A stretch of DNA of 51,100 nucleotides. It comes from an uncultured Paracoccaceae bacterium (GTDB taxonomy: Bacteria > Pseudomonadota > Alphaproteobacteria > Rhodobacterales > Rhodobacteraceae). Of the stretch, positions 26,354-35,772 are shown in pieces (within the stretch, counting starts at the first letter, position 1; each line of letters opens with the position of its first letter). Both the position numbers and the translations under genes were made by a program. The stretch spans positions 1 through 51,100 of the forward strand of contig CANMUM010000013.1 of the NCBI GenBank assembly GCA_947501025.1, read 5' to 3'. The notes under the pieces are model-generated. The model was given only the letters and a program-made list of their open reading frames with translations, did no database searches and was not told the origin of the DNA.

Positions 26354-27739
26354 ATGAATACACAGCATCTTGCAAACGATGTTTCTTCAATTGTTGAGGC
26401 CGACCGCGCTCATGTTTGGCATCAGCTTACACAACACGCGCCATTTTTCACAGGTGCCGATCCGCGTATTATTGTCGAAGGTAAAGGTATGCGCGTTTGG
26501 GATATCAATGGCCGCGAATTCCTTGATGCAGTTTCGGGCGGGGTCTGGACTGTGAATGTGGGTTATGGACGCGAAAGCATCGCGAATGCCGTTCGTGACC
26601 AACTTGTCAAAATGAACTATTTTGCCGCCAGCACGGGTTCTATCCCTTCATCGATATTCTCAGAAAAATTGATTGAAAAAATGCCTGGAATGAGCCGCGT
26701 TTATTTTTCAAATTCAGGTTCTGAGGCGAATGAAAAAGCATTCAAAATGGTGCGTCAAATCTCTCATAAACATCATGGTGGTAAGAAAAGCAAAATTCTT
26801 TATCGCGATCGTGATTATCACGGCACAACTATTGCCTGCTTGTCTGCAGGTGGTCAAGATGAACGCAATGCGCAATACGGCCCATTTGCGCCAGGCTTTG
26901 TTTCTGTTCCGCATTGTCTTGAATATCGCAATCAATATCCCGATGCAGAAGATTATGGAATTGCGGCCGCAAATGCCATTGAAGAGGTGATATTGCGTGA
27001 AGGTGCAGATACAATTGGCGCACTTTGTTTGGAGCCAATAACGGCTGGTGGTGGCGTCATCGTCCCGCCCAAAAACTATTGGAAACGCGTTCAAGAGATT
27101 TGTAAAAAATACGAAATCTTACTGCATATTGACGAAGTTGTCTGTGGCATTGGGCGCACAGGAAAATGGTTTGGTTATCAGCATTTTGACATTGAGCCTG
27201 ATTTTGTGACGATGGCAAAAGGCGTGGCATCGGGTTATGCGGCGATTTCTTGTACCGTCACAAATGAGAAAGTATTTGACCTATTTAAAGACGACCCATC
27301 CGATAAGCTGAGTTATTTCCGTGACATTTCGACTTTTGGCGGTTGTACAGCAGGGCCAACGGCTGCCATAGAAAATTTGCGGATTATCGAAGATGAAAAT
27401 CTCCTAGAGAACACACAAAAAATGGGTGATTATTGTTTAGCGGGTTTGAAAGAGCTTATGAATAATCATGATGTGATTGGTGATGTCCGTGGCGCAGGTT
27501 TGTTTTTGGGCGCTGAATTGGTTGAAGATCGTGAAACAAAAAAACCTATGGATGAAGCAAAGGTGCAGGCCGTAGTTGGTAAATGTGCTGAGCTTGGTGT
27601 ATTGATTGGTGCGACAAATCGTTCGGTGCCGGGGTTCAATAACACATTATGCCTTTCGCCTGCGCTTATTGCGACGAAAGCAGATATCGATGAAATACTT
27701 AGTGCAATTGATCAAGCGCTTACGGCTGTTTTTGGTTGA
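26354..27739 (+). CDS. Taurine-pyruvate aminotransferase-like class III aminotransferase
   Basis: A 461-aa class III PLP aminotransferase. NSGSEANEKAFKMVRQ and the aspartate of HIDEVVCGIGRTGKWFG bind the cofactor, and the Schiff-base Lys is in MAKGVASGYA. The overall sequence, including FLDAVSGGVWTVNVGYGRESIANAVRDQL and the C-terminal NNTLCLSPALIATKADIDEI, closely fits roseobacterial Tpa enzymes, which transfer the taurine amino group to pyruvate, giving sulfoacetaldehyde and alanine. Neither Xsc nor TauABC is in the window, so the substrate remains an inference. It is followed 26 bases later by a fold-type IV aminotransferase, probably in one operon. Confidence 0.7.
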   Translation: MNTQHLANDVSSIVEADRAHVWHQLTQHAPFFTGADPRIIVEGKGMRVWDINGREFLDAVSGGVWTVNVGYGRESIANAVRDQLVKMNYFAASTGSIPSSIFSEKLIEKMPGMSRVYFSNSGSEANEKAFKMVRQISHKHHGGKKSKILYRDRDYHGTTIACLSAGGQDERNAQYGPFAPGFVSVPHCLEYRNQYPDAEDYGIAAANAIEEVILREGADTIGALCLEPITAGGGVIVPPKNYWKRVQEICKKYEILLHIDEVVCGIGRTGKWFGYQHFDIEPDFVTMAKGVASGYAAISCTVTNEKVFDLFKDDPSDKLSYFRDISTFGGCTAGPTAAIENLRIIEDENLLENTQKMGDYCLAGLKELMNNHDVIGDVRGAGLFLGAELVEDRETKKPMDEAKVQAVVGKCAELGVLIGATNRSVPGFNNTLCLSPALIATKADIDEILSAIDQALTAVFG

Positions 27740-27765
27740 TAAAAGAAATGAAAACGGAAGAAATT

Positions 27766-28620
27766 ATGCGAACAGTCTTTGTAAACGGTGAATATCTGAA
27801 AGAGAACGAGGCCAATATATCCATCTTTGATCGTGGCTTTCTTTTTGGGGATGCTGTTTATGAGGTCACAGCAGTGCTTGGTGGGAAGCTCGCAGAGTTC
27901 GACAACCATATGAATCGTTTGAAACGCTCGCTTGGCGAACTCGATATGGCACTTGAAATGGATAAAGATAGCTTGCTTGCTATGCACCGTGAATTGGTTG
28001 TTCGCAATAATATTGAAGAGGGGGCTATTTATCTTCAAATTTCACGCGGCGCGGCTGATCGTGATTTTTTGTTCCCAAGTGATGAAACACCCACGACGAT
28101 TGTCGCGTTCACGCAGGAAAAATCGCTCATAGACACACCGCTTGCAAAAAGAGGTATGAAGGTCAATCTTGTTGAGGATTTGCGTTGGCAGCGTTCTGAT
28201 ATCAAAACCGTTCAATTGCTTTATTCGTCACTTATGAAATCTCGCGCCCATAAAGCAGGCGCAGATGACGTTTGGTTGGCACGTGATGGGATGGTCACAG
28301 AAGGCTCATCAAATAATGCATATATTGTGACCTATGATGGCGAGATAATTACGAGGCCACTGAGTACAGATATTCTCCATGGTATAACTCGTCAATCACT
28401 GTTGAGTTATATTCAAAAAGAGGGCCTAAAATTGACCGAACGCGCATTCTCAATTGAAGAAGCTAAAGCCGCGAAAGAAGCTTTTGTGACATCTGCAAGC
28501 GCATTCGTAATCGGCGTTATTTCCATCGATGGTGAGGCCATTGGCGATGGAAAAGTCGGCTCTATGACAAAAGCGCTCCGCGAAATATATATTAACGAAA
28601 CGCTCAAGGCTCTGATTTAA
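27766..28620 (+). CDS. D-amino-acid (D-alanine) aminotransferase, fold type IV
   Basis: A PLP enzyme of the branched-chain/D-amino-acid aminotransferase family, about 284 aa. The N-terminal FVNGEYLKENEANISIFDRGFLFGDAVYEV is typical of D-alanine aminotransferases. The PLP Lys lies in TVQLLYSSLMKSRA and the cofactor loop is EGSSNNAYIV. ATG 27766 is preferred because GGAAG lies six bases upstream; in-frame TTG 27736 and ATG 27748 would extend it into the preceding stop. Likely roles are D-alanine/D-glutamate interconversion for the cell wall or D-amino-acid use. Its stop overlaps that of the convergent selO. Confidence 0.85.
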   Translation: MRTVFVNGEYLKENEANISIFDRGFLFGDAVYEVTAVLGGKLAEFDNHMNRLKRSLGELDMALEMDKDSLLAMHRELVVRNNIEEGAIYLQISRGAADRDFLFPSDETPTTIVAFTQEKSLIDTPLAKRGMKVNLVEDLRWQRSDIKTVQLLYSSLMKSRAHKAGADDVWLARDGMVTEGSSNNAYIVTYDGEIITRPLSTDILHGITRQSLLSYIQKEGLKLTERAFSIEEAKAAKEAFVTSASAFVIGVISIDGEAIGDGKVGSMTKALREIYINETLKALI

Positions 28621-30083
28621 GTGCCACAAAAAGTGCGGAATGGCTCTGCGTCTATTGGTGCGGGGTTTTCAAATTCACTAAGGTCTTCACGTTCCGTATA
28701 AGGGTCTGAAAGCACATCAAGCAGCTGATTGAATTTTGACATATCTTGATTATTTTCGGCGGCTTCAAGAGCATCATTGACCAAATGATTGCGTGGAATA
28801 TAGATAGGGTTCACCGCGTCCATATCTGCGGCAATATCAGCATCCGCCACGCGCTTTATCCATCTTTCAAGCCATAGCGCGGCAAGTTCGTCATCATCAA
28901 AAAGATCCAGAACATGATCATTCCCCTCCAGTGCATCAGCAAGCCTACGGAAGAATAATGTGAAATCTACATTTTGACCTTTGATGATTTCATACATATC
29001 AGCAAGCAATGTGCTATCTTCTGGTGTAGGCTCATATATCCCCAGCTTCGCAAACATATTTTGGAGCCAATAATATGTATATCTGTCTTGGAAGCTTGCA
29101 ATCACATTATTTGCCATTTTGAAGGCGACTTCTTCTTCAGGATGCAGGATGGGCAACATTGTTTCGGCGAGCCGTGCTAGATTCCAATGCGCCATAATGG
29201 GCTGTTTCTCATAGGCATATCGGCCATGAGCATCGATCGATGAGAACACTGTTTTCGGGTCATAACGATCCATAAATGCACAAGGCCCATAATCGATGGT
29301 TTCGCCAGAAATGGCAACATTGTCAGTGTTCATCACACCATGCACAAAGCCAATGCTCATCCATTTTGCAACAAGATATGCTTGTGCATTTATTACTGCG
29401 CTTAGAAAATCAAGATAGGGGTTTTCTGTTTGTGAAGCTTCTGGGTAATGGCGGGCGATTGCATAATCTGCGAGCTGCCTAACCTTATCCATCTCACCGC
29501 GTGCATGAAAATATTCAAAACTTCCAACACGCAAATGGGATGAGGCAATGCGCGTCAATACGGCCCCGGGTTTGATGCTGTCCCGCAGGATGTTTTCGCC
29601 AGTTGTAACCGCCCCGAGTGCGCGGGTGGTTGGAATGTTTAAAGCGTGCATGGCTTCACCCATGAGATATTCGCGAAGTACGGGCCCAAGTGCCGCTTTA
29701 CCATCGCCACCACGCGAATATTCTGTTCGGCCACTGCCCTTAAGATGGATATCTTTTCGCGCACCATTCCTATCAATGACTTCGCCAAGCAGTGTTGCTC
29801 GGCCATCACCAAGTGAGGGCGAAAACCCACCAAATTGATGGCCAGCATAGGCCATGGCAATCATCGCCGCACCTTCTGGCGGTTCTTGGCCGCTCAGTGC
29901 TGCTGCGCTCAACTGACTTTCTTCAATGCCAAGCTCAGCCGCGAGTTCATGATTGAAAAGAATCTTTTCGGGGCTCGGAAAGTTTGGGCTTATGGTTGGG
30001 GTATAAAACCCAGCCAAGTCGCGCATATATGTGTTGTCAAATTTGATCAAAGGCAAATGGTATCCAATCGGTTTATTTGCCAT
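28617..30083 (-). CDS. selO: Protein adenylyltransferase SelO (YdiU/UPF0061)
   Basis: A 488-aa pseudokinase-fold enzyme that transfers AMP to Ser, Thr and Tyr of target proteins, with a role in redox responses in characterised members. Conserved blocks are AYAGHQFGGFSPSLGDGRATLLGE, the Lys-containing HLKGSGRTEYSRGGDGKAALGPVLREYLM, VHGVMNTDNVAISGETIDYGPCAFMDRYDP (catalytic Asp/Asn), and the C-terminal TFCGT. The Cys at the fourth-last region is where eukaryotic SelO has selenocysteine. It lies 31 bases after the crotonase-type gene, so it may be read through from the DMSP genes. Confidence 0.93.
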   Translation of the reverse strand: MANKPIGYHLPLIKFDNTYMRDLAGFYTPTISPNFPSPEKILFNHELAAELGIEESQLSAAALSGQEPPEGAAMIAMAYAGHQFGGFSPSLGDGRATLLGEVIDRNGARKDIHLKGSGRTEYSRGGDGKAALGPVLREYLMGEAMHALNIPTTRALGAVTTGENILRDSIKPGAVLTRIASSHLRVGSFEYFHARGEMDKVRQLADYAIARHYPEASQTENPYLDFLSAVINAQAYLVAKWMSIGFVHGVMNTDNVAISGETIDYGPCAFMDRYDPKTVFSSIDAHGRYAYEKQPIMAHWNLARLAETMLPILHPEEEVAFKMANNVIASFQDRYTYYWLQNMFAKLGIYEPTPEDSTLLADMYEIIKGQNVDFTLFFRRLADALEGNDHVLDLFDDDELAALWLERWIKRVADADIAADMDAVNPIYIPRNHLVNDALEAAENNQDMSKFNQLLDVLSDPYTEREDLSEFENPAPIDAEPFRTFCGT

Positions 30084-30114
30084 TGTTGTAATTGTGTCTT
30101 TGCCAAGTGTAAAA

Positions 30115-30915
30115 CTATTTCGGTTTCACGCGTGCGGCCGTTTTGTTTGCAAATGCTTCAAGACGCTCGCGTGCAGCGGGTTGTGTATTCACAACACCTG
30201 CGAGAACGGCTTCGGCATATGCCGCATCAAGTGCGGACATGTTTTGAAAATGTGAAATGCCTGAACAAATTGCAAAATTTGAGAGCGCAGGTATTTTTAT
30301 GGCGGCTTGCGCAAGTTCAATTGCTTTTGCATCACTATCTTCAACCACGTATTGGCAAAGTCCAACACGTTCGCCTTCCTCAGATTTATAGATGCGACCT
30401 GTGAGCATCATGTCGATCATGCGTGCTTTCCCTACGAGATCAGCCACACGGATTGTTGCGCCACCACCTGTGAACAAACCACGTTGGCCTTCAGGTAAAG
30501 CGAAATATGTCGAGTGATCAGCCACTCGGATATGCGCGCTTGTCGCAAGCTCCAAGCCGCCGCCCACAACGGCGCCTTTAAGTGCGGCAATGATGGGAAC
30601 ACCTGAATATTCCATCTTGTTGAAAGCTTCGTGCCAGCGCAGGCAAATATGCATAAACTCCTCGGGCCTGCGATCTTCATTGTGGTGTTCTACAAGATCA
30701 AGGCCTGCACAAAAGTGATCACCCTCAGCGCGTAAGATGACAGCGCGCACATCAGGGTTGCGTGGCAGCGATGAGAAAAAGCTAATCAATTCTTCGATTG
30801 TTTGCGCATCAAGAGCATTGCGTTTTTTGGGGCGATTAAGCGTTAAAATCGCAATGCCATCATCACGGATTTCTAGGGCCAAATTCTCGAGTTTTTGATT
30901 GTTAATATTATACAT
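30115..30915 (-). CDS. Enoyl-CoA hydratase family protein, possible methylthioacryloyl-CoA hydratase (DmdD-like)
   Basis: A 266-aa crotonase-fold protein. The oxyanion-hole segments are FCAGLDL and [11 protein letters not shown], and the two catalytic Glu lie 20 residues apart (GGLE and LPEGQRG), the same spacing as the Glu pair of DmdD and of ordinary hydratases. It follows the acyl-CoA synthetase gene by 9 bases and, through it, dmdA. This context makes methylthioacryloyl-CoA hydration, the last step of the DMSP demethylation route, the best guess; a general fatty-acid or other enoyl-CoA role is possible. GAGGG precedes ATG 30915. Confidence 0.75.
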   Translation of the reverse strand: MYNINNQKLENLALEIRDDGIAILTLNRPKKRNALDAQTIEELISFFSSLPRNPDVRAVILRAEGDHFCAGLDLVEHHNEDRRPEEFMHICLRWHEAFNKMEYSGVPIIAALKGAVVGGGLELATSAHIRVADHSTYFALPEGQRGLFTGGGATIRVADLVGKARMIDMMLTGRIYKSEEGERVGLCQYVVEDSDAKAIELAQAAIKIPALSNFAICSGISHFQNMSALDAAYAEAVLAGVVNTQPAARERLEAFANKTAARVKPK

Positions 30916-30924
30916 ATGCCCTCA

Positions 30925-32523
30925 CTAAGTGCTTGTTAGATTTTTTGCGCGGTCACGCAGAATGAATTTTTGTATTTTGCCTGTAGCGGTTTTCGGAAGC
31001 TCTTCAAAATAAATTGCCTTTGGCGCTTTAAAACCTGCTAGATGCTTTTTGCAAAATGCAATGAGTTCAGTTTCAGTAGATGTTTCTCCCGCGCGCAGCT
31101 CGATGAATGCGCAAGGGCTTTCGCCCCATTTTTCACTTGGCATAGCCACAACGGCGGCCGCCGAAATGCAAGGATGTTTGTAAAGTATAGCTTCAACCTC
31201 AACTGAAGAGATATTTTCGCCGCCTGAAATGATCACATCCTTATAACGATCACGAACCTGAACATAGCCATCGGGATGCACGACGGCAGCATCGCCCGAA
31301 AGGAAATATCCGCCTTCGAAACTCTTCTTGGTGGCTTCAGGGTTTTTGAAATAGCCCTTCATAACAGTATTGCCGCGGATCACAATTTCACCAATGCTGG
31401 CTCCATCATGGGGAACGGGTTTGCGGGTTTCTCGATCCAGCACCAAAAAATCTTCGGTCATTGGAAAAGCCACACCTTGCATGGCTTGCTTGCCTGCATA
31501 CTCTTCGTTGCTCAGATCGTTCCATTCGGGCTTGGGTAAGCAATGTGCGATATGGCCATAGGTTTCGGTTAGACCATAAACTTGCATGACATCCATACCA
31601 AGAGCAGAAAAACGCTGTAAAATTGAAGGTGGTGGGGGCGCGCCAGCCGTCATCACATTCAAGCGAGGATTATAAGCCGTTTTGGGTGCGTGCTCGCTTT
31701 CGGCAAGCATTGAGAGAACAATGGGCGCTGCTCCAAAATGAGTAACGCCTTCATTTTCGATCGCTTGAAATATCAATTCAGGCATTGGGTTGCGCGTGAA
31801 GACCATTTTGGCCCCAATAATTGCCATTGCCCACGGATGATTCCATCCATTACAATGAAACATTGGTGACACCGATAAAAACACAGGGCGTTGCGGAACA
31901 GACCAAGCGGCAACAGTGGAGAGGCTCATTAAATATGCGCCGCGATGGTGATAGACAACACCTTTTGGTCGCCCGGATGTGCCCGATGTGTAATTGAGGG
32001 CAAGGGCATCCCACTCATCATTTGGTAGCTTGATTTGGAAACGATCATCACCCTCATTCACAAGCGTTTCGTAGTCATCACTGTCACCGAGCCAAATAAC
32101 GTCAATATATGCGCCATTCATTTCAAAGGCAGCCTCTAAAACGCCTTTAAGGTCGACATCACAGAATACAAGCTTACTTTCAGAATGATCCAAAATATAG
32201 GCAATCGTTTCAGCCTCAAGGCGCGTGTTGATCGTGTTGATCACAGCACCTGCCATGGGGATTGCATAATGGAGCTCGAAAACTTCGGGGATGTTGGGGG
32301 CCAGAACGCAAATTGTGTCATTGCGGCCAAAACCACGTTGTGAAAGAATGGAAGCAACAGAACGAACGCGCTGAAGCACCTCCGCCCAGTTGTAACGCTT
32401 ATCACCGTAAACGACCGCTTCATCATCTGCGAATATATTTGCAGCGCGTTTGAGAAACGAAATTGGCGATAGCGCTACGAAATTCGCATCACATTTTTCG
32501 AATTGGTCATATGCATTACTCAT
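30925..32523 (-). CDS. Acyl-CoA synthetase, probable methylmercaptopropionate-CoA ligase (DmdB-like)
   Basis: A 532-aa ANL-superfamily ligase. The P-loop is YTSGTSGRPKGVV; VYGLTETYG, SGDAAVVHPDGY, DRYKDVIISGGENIS and the catalytic Lys in PKTATGKIQK are all in place. It adenylates a carboxylate and forms the CoA thioester. The gene sits 17 bases after dmdA and 9 before a crotonase gene, and DmdB ligates CoA to 3-methylmercaptopropionate, the product of DmdA, so that substrate is inferred. DmdC (acyl-CoA dehydrogenase) is not in the window. Confidence 0.78.
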   Translation of the reverse strand: MSNAYDQFEKCDANFVALSPISFLKRAANIFADDEAVVYGDKRYNWAEVLQRVRSVASILSQRGFGRNDTICVLAPNIPEVFELHYAIPMAGAVINTINTRLEAETIAYILDHSESKLVFCDVDLKGVLEAAFEMNGAYIDVIWLGDSDDYETLVNEGDDRFQIKLPNDEWDALALNYTSGTSGRPKGVVYHHRGAYLMSLSTVAAWSVPQRPVFLSVSPMFHCNGWNHPWAMAIIGAKMVFTRNPMPELIFQAIENEGVTHFGAAPIVLSMLAESEHAPKTAYNPRLNVMTAGAPPPPSILQRFSALGMDVMQVYGLTETYGHIAHCLPKPEWNDLSNEEYAGKQAMQGVAFPMTEDFLVLDRETRKPVPHDGASIGEIVIRGNTVMKGYFKNPEATKKSFEGGYFLSGDAAVVHPDGYVQVRDRYKDVIISGGENISSVEVEAILYKHPCISAAAVVAMPSEKWGESPCAFIELRAGETSTETELIAFCKKHLAGFKAPKAIYFEELPKTATGKIQKFILRDRAKNLTST

Positions 32524-32540
32524 GGAATTCTCCTTATTCC

Positions 32541-33644
32541 CTAAAGAAACGGCAATTCAACCAATTTCGCAAGCACATTCTCGTCGCCACGCATAACTTC
32601 AACTTCATCACCAGCATTAAACTCTTTTGAAATGAGCGCAAACCCGATATTTTTGGTCAAACGAGGCGACCATGAGCAGCAGGTCATATCTCCGACAACT
32701 TGACCACCCGACATTAACGGTTCCCACGCAAAGCGGAATGGTTTTGGAATGTTGGTTTCAAGGATCAAGCCAAGCTGATGGCGTTTTGGCCCTTCGGCAT
32801 GGATTTTACGAAGGGCTTTTATACCGATCACATCGTCAGGCACATCCAAATCAATGTAATTGCCCAATCGCACCTCATAGGGGTTTGTTGTGTAATCCGT
32901 ATCTCCCCAACAAGATACAAGGCCACTTTCAATGCGCTCAGCGGTTGTCGGTGATCCAGGGCCAATGCCATATGGCAGTCCAGCCTCTTTTATAATGTTC
33001 CAAAGCTGCGAACCAAAGCGGCTATCTTTGAGGTAAATTTCAAACCCGCCTTGTTTTGACCAACCTGAGCGTTGAACGGCAACAGGTATGCCTTCAACTT
33101 CACTATCATGGAACCAAAAATATTTAAGATCACGAACCCAATCGCCAAATATGGATGCAACAACATCTTCAGCAAGTGGCCCCTGTACGGCCATCGGTGA
33201 GACATCGGGTTCTGTGATATCAACTTCCAACCCACGCTCGGCGGCAATTGCTTTGGCCCAAAACATGACATCGCTATCGGCAATTGAGAACCAGAACATG
33301 TCTTCCTCATGCTTGAGAAGGATTGGATCGTTGATCAAAATGCCGCTGTGATTAACCATTGGAATGTATTTGCCTTGGCCAATCTTGCATTTGGAAAGAT
33401 CGCGCGGGCTTAATATTTGTGCGAGTTTAGCTGCATCTTTGCCTTTGACTTGCACTTGCCGTTCAACGCCCACATCCCACATGGAAACGCCGTTTATCAA
33501 GCGCCAATATTCGGCTTGCATATCGCCATAGCTCCCCGGCATGATCATGCGGTTATAGACAGATGCTGTTTGTAGGCCTTCAGCCATAGCGGCTTCAAGG
33601 AAAGGGGAGGGGCGCAAACGCGCTGACGGAATAACTGAAAACAT
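32541..33644 (-). CDS. dmdA: DMSP demethylase, DmdA
   Basis: A 367-aa GcvT-fold protein that demethylates dimethylsulfoniopropionate using tetrahydrofolate, giving methylmercaptopropionate. The N-terminal PSARLRPSPF, the VSMWDVGVERQVQVKG block, PDVSPMAVQGP and especially RSGWSKQGGFEIY match DmdA rather than GcvT (which has GYxGExGFEI). The C-terminal barrel GDEVEVMRG is also family-like. The neighbours, an acyl-CoA synthetase and a crotonase downstream, give a partial DMSP demethylation cluster. GAGGT lies before ATG 33644. A LysR regulator is encoded 89 bases upstream on the same strand, with a palindrome between. Confidence 0.85.
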   Translation of the reverse strand: MFSVIPSARLRPSPFLEAAMAEGLQTASVYNRMIMPGSYGDMQAEYWRLINGVSMWDVGVERQVQVKGKDAAKLAQILSPRDLSKCKIGQGKYIPMVNHSGILINDPILLKHEEDMFWFSIADSDVMFWAKAIAAERGLEVDITEPDVSPMAVQGPLAEDVVASIFGDWVRDLKYFWFHDSEVEGIPVAVQRSGWSKQGGFEIYLKDSRFGSQLWNIIKEAGLPYGIGPGSPTTAERIESGLVSCWGDTDYTTNPYEVRLGNYIDLDVPDDVIGIKALRKIHAEGPKRHQLGLILETNIPKPFRFAWEPLMSGGQVVGDMTCCSWSPRLTKNIGFALISKEFNAGDEVEVMRGDENVLAKLVELPFL

Positions 33645-33700
33645 CGGGACCTCAATCTGTTGAATGAAGCGACGGTAAATCCTGTTAAAGTTTCGTTCAA

Positions 33701-33714
33701 ATGACTTAAATCAT
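33701..33714. promoter_or_regulatory. Palindrome upstream of dmdA
   Basis: ATGACTTAAATCAT (33701-33714) has ATGA/TCAT arms around a TTAA centre, symmetric at 12 of 14 positions, 57 bases before the dmdA start. It lies between the LysR gene and its likely target; a regulator site is inferred. Confidence 0.35.
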
Positions 33715-33733
33715 GCCATTGGCTACGTTTTCG

Positions 33734-34624
33734 TTATGCGTGGCTTGGCCGCCCTTTTTCGGCTTCGCTCAATATCCATTCACGGAAGAGATGGGCTTGT
33801 CTTGAGAATTTCTCGGGTTTTGAAAGTAAGAAAAATGCTTCATCGACTGCAACATTTATTTCAAAGGGTGCAACCAAATTGTTCTTAGCAATCATCTGCT
33901 CTGAGAGTGAAGAGCGCCCAAGGGCGACGCCAAGTTTGGCGCGTGCCAATTCGAATGCTAGTGGGGTTGAATCAATTTGCAGCTGTTTATAGTCGATATT
34001 TTCAACACCAGCGGCGCGGAGCCATCTCGGCCACCCCTCAAGATATCCCATAACATGGATAAGCGGGTAGGCCTCCAAATCAGCAGGATTAGAAAATTCG
34101 GGCGTAAGATCTGGGGCAACAAGAGGAGTTAAATGATCCCAAGTCAAACGGTCAACTTGGCAAGCTGACCAGTTCCCAAGACCATATTGAATGTCAAAAT
34201 CATATTGCTCACTCTCAATATTCTCAGCCCAAACACTTGAGACGATGCGAATATCGACATCAGGATATAATGCGTAAAAATTTGGAAGACGCGGTGCAAG
34301 CCAGTTAATTGCGAAGCCTGCAATAACGCGGATTGTTAATGCATTTTTGTCTTTGCGGCCAAATACCTCATCAATGCCCGATTGCAAAACATCAAAGCTA
34401 TCTTGAACTTTTGGCAAATAGGCAGCACCCGCTTTTGTGAGTACCAAGCTGCGGGGCTTGCGATAAAACAGTGGTTCACCAAGATAAAATTCCAACAACT
34501 TAACTTGCTTTGAGATTGCGGCTTGAGTTAAACCAAGCTCACTCGCCGCAGCCGTAAAGCTCAGATGCCGAGCGCTGGCTTCAAAAGCACGTATCCAAGT
34601 GAGATGAGGGAGTTTTCTGTTCAA
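33734..34624 (-). CDS. LysR-family regulator (GcvA type) upstream of dmdA
   Basis: A 296-aa LysR protein. The N-terminal winged helix contains LTWIRAFEASARHLSFTAAASELGLTQAAISKQVKLLE, the GcvA/AmpR subgroup pattern. The effector domain occupies about 92-290 (TIRVIAGFAINWLAPRLPNF, YPDVDIRIVSS). The gene is 89 bases upstream of dmdA on the same strand, which is unusual for LysR regulators (commonly divergent). Control of the DMSP genes is inferred from position alone. It is 13 bases from the end of rlmB, also on the same strand. Confidence 0.85.
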   Translation of the reverse strand: MNRKLPHLTWIRAFEASARHLSFTAAASELGLTQAAISKQVKLLEFYLGEPLFYRKPRSLVLTKAGAAYLPKVQDSFDVLQSGIDEVFGRKDKNALTIRVIAGFAINWLAPRLPNFYALYPDVDIRIVSSVWAENIESEQYDFDIQYGLGNWSACQVDRLTWDHLTPLVAPDLTPEFSNPADLEAYPLIHVMGYLEGWPRWLRAAGVENIDYKQLQIDSTPLAFELARAKLGVALGRSSLSEQMIAKNNLVAPFEINVAVDEAFFLLSKPEKFSRQAHLFREWILSEAEKGRPSHA

Positions 34625-34637
34625 TTATGTCCAACCT

Positions 34638-35414
34638 TCATGATTTCGTTGGTCTGGCTTGCCTTGCCGCATATAGTGAAATCGCTGTAGCATTGGATAC
34701 ATTGAGCGAACCAAAATCTGTTTCAAATGGTATTTTTACAATCACATCACATTCGTTTCTTGTACGCTCTCGCATACCCGGCCCTTCAGCGCCCAGCACA
34801 AGTGCAATGGGTTGGCGAGTGGATGCGATGCCCTCTGCAAGCGTGCCCTCTCCCTCGCCATCAAGCCCGATCAAAAAATAGCCCATCTTTTTAAGATCTT
34901 GCATCGCATTACCAAGATTTGGAACTTGAATATAAGGTTGGCGTTCAAGCGCACCGCTGGCTGTTTTGGCAAGCGCACCTGTTTCTGGGGCAGAATGCCT
35001 ATGGGGAACGATCACCGCGCGTGCGCCCATAACCTCAGCAGTTCGTAAAATAGCGCCGACATTATGTGGGTCAGTCACTCGATCAAGAAGTACGAGCAAA
35101 TCAGATGTGCCATTTGGATGCAGGTCATCAATCCCGCCCCAATTGAGTACATCAACCTCTAAAACTGCGCCTTGGTGGACGGAGCCTTTATCAATGGGGG
35201 GATGAAAGCGATGGGGATCAAAAACTTCAACGGGGCAATTACCGATGACATCTTCGAGCTTGTGATGGGCATTTTTTGTGACCAATAATTTCCGTTTCGA
35301 GCGGGCAGGGTTGGCTAGCGCATCACGCACAGCATGAATTCCGAAGAGCCAAATACGGCTATCCATCCGCTTGGTTTTTTCTTTCTCAACAACCCATTCT
35401 GGTTTTTTGGCCAT
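34638..35414 (-). CDS. rlmB: 23S rRNA (guanosine2251-2'-O)-methyltransferase, RlmB (TrmH family)
   Basis: A SPOUT methyltransferase. The N-terminal L30e-like RNA-binding region has LFGIHAVRDALANPARSKRKLLVT, then the knotted domain with LLDRVTDPHNVGAILRTAEVMGA, LGAEGPGMRERTRNECD and IPFETDFGSLNVSNATAISLY, the three TrmH/RlmB motifs. It methylates the ribose of G2251 in 23S rRNA. The start is ATG 35414 with GAGGATGAC just upstream; an in-frame GTG at 35438 would add eight residues. The gene is divergent from tRNA-Tyr. Confidence 0.9.
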   Translation of the reverse strand: MAKKPEWVVEKEKTKRMDSRIWLFGIHAVRDALANPARSKRKLLVTKNAHHKLEDVIGNCPVEVFDPHRFHPPIDKGSVHQGAVLEVDVLNWGGIDDLHPNGTSDLLVLLDRVTDPHNVGAILRTAEVMGARAVIVPHRHSAPETGALAKTASGALERQPYIQVPNLGNAMQDLKKMGYFLIGLDGEGEGTLAEGIASTRQPIALVLGAEGPGMRERTRNECDVIVKIPFETDFGSLNVSNATAISLYAARQARPTKS

Positions 35415-35476
35415 GTCATCCTCAATTCTTTTTACCACTTATTCGCTATTGGGTGCAGAAATCAATGGCAAAAGGG

Positions 35477-35505
35477 TTGACGCGCGCATGTGGTGGATAT
35501 ATTGA
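35477..35505 (+). promoter_or_regulatory. Candidate tRNA-Tyr promoter
   Basis: TTGACG (35477-35482), 17-base spacer, TATTGA (35500-35505), about 30 bases before the mature tRNA 5' end. A good -35 and a fair -10. Confidence 0.5.
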
Positions 35506-35535
35506 GCAAAAATCGCTTTGCAAATCATATCTCTT

Positions 35536-35621
35536 GGGGAGGTGGCAGAGCGGTCAAATGCAACGGATTGTAACTCCGTCAGGGAAACCTTACGCAGGTT
35601 CGAATCCTGCCCTCCCCACCA
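35536..35621 (+). tRNA. tRNA-Tyr (anticodon GTA)
   Basis: An 86-base class II tRNA. The acceptor GGGGAGG pairs with CCTCCCC, the anticodon stem ACGGA/TCCGT encloses loop TTGTAAC (anticodon GTA), there is a long variable arm, and the T-arm contains GGTTCGAATCC. Discriminator A and an encoded CCA (35619-35621) complete it. Confidence 0.96.
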
Positions 35622-35737
35622 CTCACTTCCAGTATTATATTGAAATATAAACCCTTAGATTTGTCGTGAGTAAAGCACATAAACAATAGCCAAACTCAGT
35701 TTGTTAACAAAATGTAGAAGTTGTATCGCGTTTTGAA

Positions 35738-35766
35738 TTGACTCATCTTTAAAGCCAAACTATCAC
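35738..35766 (+). promoter_or_regulatory. Candidate promoter of the cobalamin-uptake operon
   Basis: TTGACT (35738-35743), 17-base spacer, TATCAC (35761-35766). Transcription would start near 35773, right at the 5' edge of the riboswitch. Confidence 0.5.
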
Positions 35767-35772
35767 AATTAT

